Source of the DNA: Proteobacteria bacterium UBA2133
GTDB lineage: Bacteria > Pseudomonadota > Gammaproteobacteria > Arenicellales > UBA868
Direction: 5' to 3'
DNA: 49,725 nucleotides
Assembly: GCA_002327725.1 (NCBI GenBank)
Contig: DCXP01000059.1
Location: 1 to 49,725 of the forward strand
Each line of letters opens with the position of its first letter. Positions within the stretch are counted from its first letter, which is position 1. A program made the position numbers and the translations under genes. Shown here piece by piece: positions 25,298 to 33,042 of this stretch. Below the pieces are notes generated by a model. That model saw only the letters and a list, made by a program, of their open reading frames with translations, made no database searches and had not been told where the DNA came from.

Positions 25298-26830
25298 CTA
25301 CAGCGGGATGTTGCCGTGTTTGCGCCAGGGATTTTCAAGATGCTTGTTGCGCAGCATCAAAAGCGATCGACAGATGCGGACACGGGTTTCACTCGGCAGA
25401 ATGACGTCGTCAATGAACCCCCGATGCCCGGCGACAAAAGGATTGGCGAACTTCTGGCGGTATTCTTCCGTTCGCTGGGCGATTTTGTCCTCATCGCCAA
25501 TGTCCTCGCGGAAGATGATTTCAACCGCCCCTTTGGGTCCCATGACCGCGATTTCGGCGCTCGGCCAAGCCAGGTTGACATCACCGCGCAGATGCTTGGA
25601 TGCCATCACGTCATAGGCACCCCCATAGGCTTTCCGGGTAATCACGGTCACCTTGGGCACCGTACACTCGGCATAGGCATAGAGCAGTTTGGCACCGTGC
25701 CGGATGATTCCGCCGTATTCCTGCGCCGTGCCGGGCAGAAAGCCGGGTACATCGACAAATGTCACGATCGGGATCCCAAAGGCATCGCAGAACCTGACAA
25801 AGCGCGCCGCCTTGACCGACGACTGGATATCCAGGCATCCGGCAAGCACCATCGGCTGATTCGCAACCACGCCAACGGTTGACCCGCCCATCCGGCCGAA
25901 GCCGATCAGGATATTGCCGGCAAAGTCGGGTTTGAGTTCGAAAAAATCGCCGTCATCGACCACCTTGGTGATCAGTTCATGCATGTCGTAAGGCTTGTTC
26001 GGATTATCCGGCACCAGCGTGTCCAGCGAGGGCTCTGACCGGTCCACCGGATCAACCGGCTCACGCTGGGGCACGTCGTCGACATTGCTCGCCGGCAGAA
26101 AGTCGACCAAGCGGCGCAAACCCAACAGCGCATCGATATCGTTGTCGAATGCGCCGTCGGCAACCCCGGAGCGGCTTGAATGGGTGGTCGCGCCGCCGAG
26201 CTCTTCATGGGTGACCGTTTCATGCGTGACGGTCTTCACCACCTCCGGCCCGGTCACGTACATATAGGAAGTATCCCGAACCATAAAGACAAAGTCGGTA
26301 ATTGCCGGCGAATACACGGCACCGCCGGCACAAGGCCCCATGATCATCGAGATCTGCGGTATCACCCCGGACGCCAGCACATTGCGCTGGAATACCTCGG
26401 CATAGCCTGCGAGCGAGTCAATTCCCTCCTGAATCCGCGCACCTCCGGAGTCGTTCAGGCCGATCACCGGCGCCCCCACCCGCATGGCGTGATCCATGAC
26501 CTTGCAGATCTTCCCCGCGTGTGCCTCCGACAGCGATCCACCGAAAACGGTGAAATCCTGACTGAAGACGAACACGGTACGGCCGTTGACCGTGCCGTGT
26601 CCGGTCACCACACCATCACCGGGGACCGCTTTTTCAGCCATGTCGAAGTCGGCGCATCTATGCTCGACGAAGACGTCCCATTCTTCGAAACTGCTTTCGT
26701 CCAGCAGTACCCCAATCCGCTCGCGGGCGGTGAGTTTGCCCTTGGCGTGCTGCGCCGCAACCCGGTCCTGGCCTCCGCCCTGCCGTGCGGCTTCGCGGCG
26801 CCGCTCCAGTTCCTCGAGAATCTCACGCAT
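25298..26830 (-). CDS. pccB: Propionyl-CoA carboxylase beta subunit (acyl-CoA carboxyltransferase)
   Basis: A 510-residue carboxyltransferase that moves CO2 from carboxybiotin to propionyl-CoA, giving methylmalonyl-CoA. Family landmarks: RIGVLLDESSFEEWDVFVEH, VVTGHGTVNGRTVFVFSQDF, LNDSGGARIQEGIDSLAGYA, GPCAGGAVYSPAITDF, then the second crotonase half TFVDVPGFLPGTAQEYGGII and KAYGGAYDVMASKHL. Its start overlaps the mutase stop by one base (TGATG), so it is coupled to the next step of the pathway. The biotin-carrying alpha subunit is not in the window and must be elsewhere. Other acyl-CoA substrates are possible, but the neighbours argue for propionyl-CoA. Confidence 0.93.
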   Translation of the reverse strand: MREILEELERRREAARQGGGQDRVAAQHAKGKLTARERIGVLLDESSFEEWDVFVEHRCADFDMAEKAVPGDGVVTGHGTVNGRTVFVFSQDFTVFGGSLSEAHAGKICKVMDHAMRVGAPVIGLNDSGGARIQEGIDSLAGYAEVFQRNVLASGVIPQISMIMGPCAGGAVYSPAITDFVFMVRDTSYMYVTGPEVVKTVTHETVTHEELGGATTHSSRSGVADGAFDNDIDALLGLRRLVDFLPASNVDDVPQREPVDPVDRSEPSLDTLVPDNPNKPYDMHELITKVVDDGDFFELKPDFAGNILIGFGRMGGSTVGVVANQPMVLAGCLDIQSSVKAARFVRFCDAFGIPIVTFVDVPGFLPGTAQEYGGIIRHGAKLLYAYAECTVPKVTVITRKAYGGAYDVMASKHLRGDVNLAWPSAEIAVMGPKGAVEIIFREDIGDEDKIAQRTEEYRQKFANPFVAGHRGFIDDVILPSETRVRICRSLLMLRNKHLENPWRKHGNIPL

Positions 26831-28983
26831 CAGCTGCTGTCCTGTGGTCTCGGTATCAGGCCAAAAACCTCCCGGGCGGCCTGGAGGATCGGTGTGCCCG
26901 GGCCGAAAAAGGCGGCGACACCCAGAGCCGAAAGGCTCTCGCGATCGGCCTTGGGAACCACGCCCCCAAGCACCACCTTGATATTGCTGTCGCCGTCTTC
27001 GGCGAGTATTTCGAGGACCTTCGGCACCAGCGTGGTGTGCCCAGCCGCCTGGGAGGAGATGCCGATCACGTGCACATCGTTGTCCAGGGCCTGCTGAACC
27101 ACTTCCTGAGGCGTCTGGAACAACGGCCCGATATCAACATCAAATCCCACATCGGCAAAGCCCGTTGCAATAATCCGGGCTCCGCGGTCATGGCCATCCT
27201 GTCCCAGTTTGGCAACCAGAATACGCGGCCGCCGCCCGAACTGATCCGCAAATACCGCGACATCTTTGCGCAGCGCCTGAAAAACCTCGTCCTGCTGATA
27301 AGCTTCGCCATACACGCCTGAAATCGTCCTGACCTCGGCCTGATAGCGGCCGAATACCGCTTCCAGCGCAAGCGAGATCTCGCCAACCGTTGCCCGCGCC
27401 CGTGCTGCTTCTATTGCATACTCTAGCAGGTTGGCCCCTGAACGCCCGGCGGCGTCTTTGAGCGAGTCCAAAGCCTGCTGACACTGCCGGTCATTGCGGC
27501 TCGCGCGTACCGCTTCCAGTCGACCGAGCTGTGTCTTCAGCACCTGGGAATTATCGATGCTGAGGATGTCCACTTCGGTTTCGTCAGGTGTTTCATAGCG
27601 GTTAACACCCACAACGACTTCCTCGCCGCGGTCAATGCGTGCCTGACGACGGGCAGCGGCTTCTTCGATACGCAGTTTGGGAATCCCGCTGATGACCGCC
27701 TGCGTCATGCCGCCCATGTCTTCCACTTCATCAATGAGGGATCGCGCGTGCGCCGCGAGACTGGCGGTAAGGCTCTCCACATAATAAGAGCCTCCCAGTG
27801 GATCGACCACGCGGTTAATGCCGGCCTCCTCGCGCAGGATCAACTGTGTATTGCGCGCAATATGCGCCGAAAAATCGGTCGGCAATGCCAGCGCTTCGTC
27901 AAAACTGTTGGTGTGAAGAGACTGGGTACCGCCGAACACAGCCGCCAGTGCCTCAACGGTGGTTCGGATGATGTTGTTGTAAGGATCCTCACTGGTCAGG
28001 CTGACACCGGAGGTCTGGCAATGTGTACGCAGCATCAGCGAGCGTGGATCTGATGGATTGAACTTTTCTTTGATCAGTTGTGCCCACAGAAGCCGTGCTG
28101 CCCGTAGCTTTGCAACCTCCATGAAGAAGTTCATTCCGATACCAAAGAAAAATGACAGACGGGGCGCAAACCGGTCAATCTCAAGACCGCTGGCGACTGC
28201 GGTGCGGACATATTCGATGCCGTCGGCCAGGGTATAGGCGAGTTCCTGAACCGAAGTCGCCCCCGCTTCCTGGATGTGGTACCCGGAAATCGAGATCGGG
28301 TTAAAGCGCGGCAGGTGCTCTGCCGTATAGGCAATGATGTCAGAGACAATCCGCATCGATTCGCTAGGGGGATAGATATAGGTGTTGCGGACCATGAACT
28401 CTTTCAGGATATCGTTCTGCAGCGTGCCACAGAGACTTGCCTTGCTCGCCCCCTGCTCCTCCCCCGCCACGATGAACATGGCGAGGACCGGAATCACCGC
28501 GCCGTTCATGGTCATCGAGACCGACATCTGATCCAGCGGAATGCCGTCGAAAAGAATCCGCATATCCTCCACAGAATCGATAGCGACCCCGGCCATGCCG
28601 ATGTCTCCCGTTACCCGCGGATGGTCCGAGTCATAACCGCGGTGGGTGGCGAGATCAAAGGCAACGGACAGTCCGCTTTGCCCGGCGGCGAGGTTGCGCC
28701 GGTAGAAAGCGTTTGACTCCTCGGCTGTTGAGAAACCCGAGTACTGGCGAATGGTCCAGGGCCGTCCCGCATACATGGTTGCCCGCGGCCCCCGCACATA
28801 GGGCGGCAGTCCGGGCAGGCCGTCCTGGTGATCCAGGGCTTCGAGATCGTCCCGGGTGTACAGGGGTTTGATCCGGATTCCTTCAGGCGTTGCCCATTCA
28901 AGACCGTCCGGTGTGTCCCCCGCCAACTCGCGGCTCGCGAGGTCCTGCCAGGATTTCAGAGTCTGATCAACTGAATCGTTCAT
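26830..28983 (-). CDS. scpA: Methylmalonyl-CoA mutase
   Basis: Adenosylcobalamin-dependent isomerisation of methylmalonyl-CoA to succinyl-CoA. A 717-residue single-chain form: the catalytic barrel begins with GLPGLPPYVRGPRATMYAGR and has RQYSGFSTAEESNAFYR, DLATHRGYDSDHPRV and SGYHIQEAGATSVQELAYTL. The B12-binding domain at the C-terminus has the lower-ligand motif in KLGQDGHDRGARIIATGFAD, then GISSQAAGHTTLVP. A longer frame reaches 29250, but the first 89 codons lie inside prpE in another frame and show no likeness; ATG 28983, 10 bases after the prpE stop, fits family length. A methylmalonyl-CoA epimerase and a MeaB-type chaperone are not nearby. Confidence 0.94.
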   Translation of the reverse strand: MNDSVDQTLKSWQDLASRELAGDTPDGLEWATPEGIRIKPLYTRDDLEALDHQDGLPGLPPYVRGPRATMYAGRPWTIRQYSGFSTAEESNAFYRRNLAAGQSGLSVAFDLATHRGYDSDHPRVTGDIGMAGVAIDSVEDMRILFDGIPLDQMSVSMTMNGAVIPVLAMFIVAGEEQGASKASLCGTLQNDILKEFMVRNTYIYPPSESMRIVSDIIAYTAEHLPRFNPISISGYHIQEAGATSVQELAYTLADGIEYVRTAVASGLEIDRFAPRLSFFFGIGMNFFMEVAKLRAARLLWAQLIKEKFNPSDPRSLMLRTHCQTSGVSLTSEDPYNNIIRTTVEALAAVFGGTQSLHTNSFDEALALPTDFSAHIARNTQLILREEAGINRVVDPLGGSYYVESLTASLAAHARSLIDEVEDMGGMTQAVISGIPKLRIEEAAARRQARIDRGEEVVVGVNRYETPDETEVDILSIDNSQVLKTQLGRLEAVRASRNDRQCQQALDSLKDAAGRSGANLLEYAIEAARARATVGEISLALEAVFGRYQAEVRTISGVYGEAYQQDEVFQALRKDVAVFADQFGRRPRILVAKLGQDGHDRGARIIATGFADVGFDVDIGPLFQTPQEVVQQALDNDVHVIGISSQAAGHTTLVPKVLEILAEDGDSNIKVVLGGVVPKADRESLSALGVAAFFGPGTPILQAAREVFGLIPRPQDSS

Positions 28984-28993
28984 CGACTTCTGG

Positions 28994-30907
28994 TTAACGG
29001 CTTCGCGGCAGCCCGACCCCTGCGAGTGCATCCGTGATTTCATCCAGGATTGCGGGGTCGTCGATCGTAGCGGGCATCTTCCATTCCTCACCATCGGCGA
29101 TCGCCCGCATCGTTCCGCGAAGCATCTTGCCGGAGCGGGTCTTCGGCAGACGCTTGACGATGAGTGCCTGCTTAAACGCCGCCACGGGGCCGATCCGTTC
29201 GCGGACCATCGTGACGACCTCTGCGCAGATCTCATCGGCCGGGCGATCACAGCCCGCGCTCAGCACCAGAAAACCCAGCGGCACCTGCCCCTTGAGATCA
29301 TCCGCCACACCGGTTACCGCGCATTCGGCAACATCGGGATGATCCGCCAGGACTTCCTCCATCGCACCGGTAGAAAGACGGTGTCCCGCAACATTGATAA
29401 TGTCATCGGTCCGCGACATCACGTAGACATAGCCGTCGGCATCAATGATGCCGGCATCCGACGTGTTGTAATACCCGGGAAATATGCTGAGGTAGGAGTC
29501 GAAGTGGCGCTGCCGTGCATTCCAGAGCGTCGGAAATGTCCCCGGTGGCAGCGGGAGTTTCACGGCAAGGGTTCCGATCTCTCCAGCCGGAGCGGGTTTG
29601 CCGGCCTCGTTCAGGACCTTAAGGTCCCAACCCGGCACCGGCAGTGAGGGTGACCCCTCCTTGACCGGCAGTAACTCGATGCCGACGCAGTTGGCCGCAA
29701 TCGACCAGCCTGTCTCGGTCTGCCACCAGTGATCAATCACCGGGACATTAAGTTTGTCTTCAGCCCAGTGCAGGGTGTCCGGGTCGGTCCGTTCGCCGGC
29801 GAGAAACAGGTAACGCAGTGGCGAAATGTCATAGCGGCCGATGTGTTCTGCCGAGGGATCTTCCTTTTTGATTGCGCGAAAAGCCGTGGGCGCGGTAAAC
29901 AGCACGCTTACCTGGTTTTCGCTGATCACACGCCAGAATGCACCGGGGTCCGGGGTACCGACAGGCTTACCCTCGTAGAGCACTGTCGCATTGCCTGCAA
30001 AAAGAGGGGCATAAACAATGTAGGAATGCCCTACCACCCATCCGACATCAGAGGCCGCCCAGAAGGTTTCCCCCGGGTCGACGCCGTAGATATTTTTCAT
30101 CGTCCACTTGAGCGCAACGGCATGGCCGCCGTTATCACGCACAACCCCTTTGGGCTGTCCCGTCGTGCCGGAGGTGTACAGGATATACAGCGGATCGGTT
30201 GCCAGCACCGGCACACACTCGTGCGGGACGGCCTTGGCGGTCTCATCATGCCAGTCAAAATCCCTGCCTGAGGTCATAGACGCCTGCGCCTGGGGACGCT
30301 GAAGGACAATGCAGAAATCCGGCTTATGCCCAGCCAGCGAGATGGCCTCATCCAGCAGCGGCTTGTATTCCACAACACGGCCCGGCTCGATGCCGCACGA
30401 TGCGCTGACAATCGCTTTGGGCGTCGCATCATCGAGCCGCACTGCAAGCTCGTTCGCCGCAAAGCCGCCGAAGACAACCGAGTGGACCGCCCCCAGCCGG
30501 GCACAGGCAAGCATTGCGATTACTGCCTCGGGGACCATCGGCATATAAACAATGACCCGGTCCCCCTTGCTGATGCCGCGAGCGGCCAGCACGCCGGCAA
30601 AACGTGCGACCGCGTCACGCAGTTCGCTGAAACTGAAACTCTGCCGGAACTCGGTTACCGCTGAGTCATAAATCAGCGCGGTGCGGTCACCATTGCCCTC
30701 ATCGACGTGCAGGTCAAGGGCGTTGTAACAGGTATTCAGCTCCCCGCCGGTAAACCATCGGTAATACGGGGCATCCGAGTCGTCCAGCACCCGGTCCCAC
30801 GGACGGGTCCAGTGAATATCTCTAGCTGCCTCGGACCAGAAACGCTCGGCATCTGCGAGAGACGTCGCAAAGACTGTCGAATGGGAAGTGCCCGATTTTG
30901 TACTCAT
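28994..30907 (-). CDS. prpE: Propionate-CoA ligase (propionyl-CoA synthetase)
   Basis: A 637-residue AMP-forming ligase. The core motif ILYTSGTTGQPKGVVRDNGG with VRDNGG is the PrpE rather than acetyl-CoA synthetase form. HWWQTETGWSI, PGYYNTSDAGIIDADGYVYV and RTDDIINVAGHRLSTGAMEE follow, and the catalytic Lys is in LPKTRSGKMLRGTMR. The upstream-extended frame to 31048 has no likeness; ATG 30907 has a GGAAAT site and normal family length. First gene of prpE-scpA-pccB-MOSC, which would convert free propionate to succinyl-CoA. Confidence 0.92.
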   Translation of the reverse strand: MSTKSGTSHSTVFATSLADAERFWSEAARDIHWTRPWDRVLDDSDAPYYRWFTGGELNTCYNALDLHVDEGNGDRTALIYDSAVTEFRQSFSFSELRDAVARFAGVLAARGISKGDRVIVYMPMVPEAVIAMLACARLGAVHSVVFGGFAANELAVRLDDATPKAIVSASCGIEPGRVVEYKPLLDEAISLAGHKPDFCIVLQRPQAQASMTSGRDFDWHDETAKAVPHECVPVLATDPLYILYTSGTTGQPKGVVRDNGGHAVALKWTMKNIYGVDPGETFWAASDVGWVVGHSYIVYAPLFAGNATVLYEGKPVGTPDPGAFWRVISENQVSVLFTAPTAFRAIKKEDPSAEHIGRYDISPLRYLFLAGERTDPDTLHWAEDKLNVPVIDHWWQTETGWSIAANCVGIELLPVKEGSPSLPVPGWDLKVLNEAGKPAPAGEIGTLAVKLPLPPGTFPTLWNARQRHFDSYLSIFPGYYNTSDAGIIDADGYVYVMSRTDDIINVAGHRLSTGAMEEVLADHPDVAECAVTGVADDLKGQVPLGFLVLSAGCDRPADEICAEVVTMVRERIGPVAAFKQALIVKRLPKTRSGKMLRGTMRAIADGEEWKMPATIDDPAILDEITDALAGVGLPRSR

Positions 30908-31119
30908 ATTGATTTCCAGAGTCTTGTTCCCGGTCGCGTGTTTGCAAGATCCGAAGCGCCCACCATGACGGACCGGCTCCAGGGGTAATGCCAACAGCCT
31001 CTCTGATACACTCCTTCTGCCAACGCTGTACCAGATTTTATCCGTCACACTTGCGCCGGCGTATAGTCCGGCTCGAGCGTAATTGTAACGGTTTGTAATT
31101 GCTTCCCAAAGGAGTATCC
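30908..31119. promoter_or_regulatory. Divergent control region between prpE and enoyl-CoA hydratase
   Basis: 212 bases that should hold both promoters. TTTGCAAG at 30941-30948, 34 bases before prpE, resembles one half of the TTTGCAAA-type sites known for short-chain-acyl regulators, but no clear second half is present. GCCGG/CCGGC inverted arms lie near 31055-31075. An AAAGGAG ribosome site precedes the hydratase ATG. Confidence 0.3.
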
Positions 31120-31896
31120 ATGAACTACCAATTTATCCTTGCAGAAGCCCGCGAAAATGTCGGGCTCATCACACTGAACCGGCCTGACGCCCTGAACGCA
31201 CTCTCTGATGATCTTATGGACGAAGTGGGCCAGGCGCTTGGCGGATTTGAGGCGGATGATGCTATCGGTGCGATAGTCATCACCGGTAGTGAAAAGGCCT
31301 TTGCAGCAGGCGCCGACATTAAAGGCATGAAGGACCGCTCCTACATCGACGTGTATCTCGGTAACTTCATCGGCCGTAACTGGGAGCAGGTCACGCAGTG
31401 CCGCAAGCCTGTGATCGCGGCAGTAGCCGGTTACGCTTTGGGCGGCGGCTGCGAGCTCGCCATGATGTGCGACTTCATTCTTGCTGCGGATAACGCCCGG
31501 TTCGGCCAGCCCGAAATCAAGCTCGGCATCATCCCCGGCGCCGGAGGGACGCAGCGCCTGACCCGGTTCGTGGGCAAATCCAAGGCCATGGAGATGTGTC
31601 TGACCGGCCGTATGATGGACGCCGACGAAGCTGAGCGCAGCGGGCTTGTCAGTCGAGTGGTTCCCACCGCAGAACTTCTGGATGAAGCATTGAAAACTGC
31701 ATCCGCAATTGCGGCCATGTCGCGGCCATCGGTATTCATGGCGAAAACCGCGGTCAACAAAGCTTATGAAACAACCCTCGCCGAGGGCGTTGCGGCAGAG
31801 CGGGTCATGTTCCAGTCGCTGTTCGCCACTGACGACCAGAAAGAAGGTATGGCCGCGTTTGCCGAGAAGCGGCCTGCCGAATTCAAGAACCGCTAG
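31120..31896 (+). CDS. Enoyl-CoA hydratase (crotonase family)
   Basis: A 258-residue hydratase of beta-oxidation type that adds water to 2-enoyl-CoA. VGLITLNRPDALNALS at the N-terminus, the oxyanion-hole segment AFAAGADIKGMKD, and both catalytic acids: GGGCELAMMCDFILAADNAR and FGQPEIKLGIIPGAGGTQRL. The length matches the mitochondrial short-chain enzyme. ATG 31120 follows AAAGGAG by 6 bases; the in-frame ATG at 31099 has no site. It is divergent from prpE and 9 bases before mtnA. Confidence 0.93.
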   Translation: MNYQFILAEARENVGLITLNRPDALNALSDDLMDEVGQALGGFEADDAIGAIVITGSEKAFAAGADIKGMKDRSYIDVYLGNFIGRNWEQVTQCRKPVIAAVAGYALGGGCELAMMCDFILAADNARFGQPEIKLGIIPGAGGTQRLTRFVGKSKAMEMCLTGRMMDADEAERSGLVSRVVPTAELLDEALKTASAIAAMSRPSVFMAKTAVNKAYETTLAEGVAAERVMFQSLFATDDQKEGMAAFAEKRPAEFKNR

Positions 31897-31905
31897 GTTA
31901 TCGGC

Positions 31906-33015
31906 GTGCAGGTCAACGGCAATCACTTCCGGTCGATCTGGCTGGCCGACGATGAACCCCGGGTTCTCGTTATCGACCAGACCCTGCTGCCGTTCGCCTT
32001 TGAAATCCAGCCCCTGAGCACTGTCAGCGAGGCCGCGCTCGCTATCCGGAACATGGTTGTGCGCGGTGCGCCCCTCATTGGCGCCACCGCCGCCTGCGGG
32101 CTTTATCTCGCAGCCGAAACTGATGCCCTTGAGGCCAACCTTCGTAAGGCCTGTCAGGAACTGCTGTCGTCCCGGCCGACGGCTGTGAATCTGCGCTGGG
32201 CGCTGGATCGGATGCTGCCGCTCCTTCTGGCCGAACCTGAAGCGGCCCGCAGCAGTCTCGCCCGGAAACTCGCTCAGAGAATCTGCGATGAGGATGTTGC
32301 CACCAACAGCGCGATCGGCGACCACGGACTGGAACTGATATCCAAAGCCGCAAAGTCGTCCCCGGGCCGTGCCGTCAATGTCCTGACCCACTGTAATGCC
32401 GGCTGGCTGGCGACGGTCGACTGGGGTACCGCGCTCGCACCGATCTTTAAGGCCCACGATGCGGGAATCCCGGTTCATGTCTGGGTGGACGAAACCCGTC
32501 CGCGTAACCAGGGCGCCTCTCTGACCGCCTGGGAACTGGGGGCGCACGGGGTCGCACATACGGTAATTGCAGATAACGCCGGGGGTCACCTGATGCAGCA
32601 GGGAGAAGTAGACCTTTGCATTGTCGGCTCCGACCGGACAACCCGGACCGGCGATGTCTGCAACAAGATCGGCACCTATTTAAAAGCGCTTGCAGCCCAT
32701 GACAACGGCATCCCCTTCTATGCCGCGCTGCCGTCGTCAACCATCGACTGGACCATCCGGGATGGCATCCGTGACATCCCAATCGAGGAGCGGCCAGCGG
32801 AGGAAGTCAGTCACATCAACGGGCGCGATAACGCAGCAGGCACGCTTGTCCGCGTTCGCGTGATTCCGGACGGGAGCTCAGCTGCCAACCCTGCTTTTGA
32901 CGTGACGCCACGAAGGTTTGTCGACGGCATCATTACCGAACGAGGCGTTGCGAAGGCCTCTGAAGAACATCTCACCACCCTCTTTCCACAGGAAGCAGCA
33001 GGTCAACCGTTATAA
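31906..33015 (+). CDS. mtnA: S-methyl-5-thioribose-1-phosphate isomerase
   Basis: Methionine salvage: isomerises 5-methylthioribose-1-phosphate to the ribulose form. A 369-residue protein with the family opening VNGNHFRSIWL, AIRNMVVRGAPLIGATAACG, the catalytic Cys in VLTHCNAGWLATVDWGTAL and the Asp in VGSDRTTRTGDVCNKIGTYL. The GTG start at 31906 aligns exactly with the family N-terminus. No other salvage genes are in the window. It is placed between a hydratase gene and prc with short gaps. Confidence 0.95.
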   Translation: MQVNGNHFRSIWLADDEPRVLVIDQTLLPFAFEIQPLSTVSEAALAIRNMVVRGAPLIGATAACGLYLAAETDALEANLRKACQELLSSRPTAVNLRWALDRMLPLLLAEPEAARSSLARKLAQRICDEDVATNSAIGDHGLELISKAAKSSPGRAVNVLTHCNAGWLATVDWGTALAPIFKAHDAGIPVHVWVDETRPRNQGASLTAWELGAHGVAHTVIADNAGGHLMQQGEVDLCIVGSDRTTRTGDVCNKIGTYLKALAAHDNGIPFYAALPSSTIDWTIRDGIRDIPIEERPAEEVSHINGRDNAAGTLVRVRVIPDGSSAANPAFDVTPRRFVDGIITERGVAKASEEHLTTLFPQEAAGQPL

Positions 33016-33042
33016 TCCCCGGCTGATCTTTTTGATACCGAC

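Noticed and set aside
30941..30948. TTTGCAAG as a regulator site for prpE
   Set aside because: Only one half-site is present; such regulators need paired sites, so it could be chance.
31080..31101. Repeated TAATTG hexamers upstream of the enoyl-CoA hydratase gene
   Set aside because: Two short AT-rich hexamers 16 bases apart are not distinguishable from chance.
31045..32589. 514-codon open frame on the minus strand
   Set aside because: Antisense to the enoyl-CoA hydratase and mtnA genes; a by-product of high GC content.
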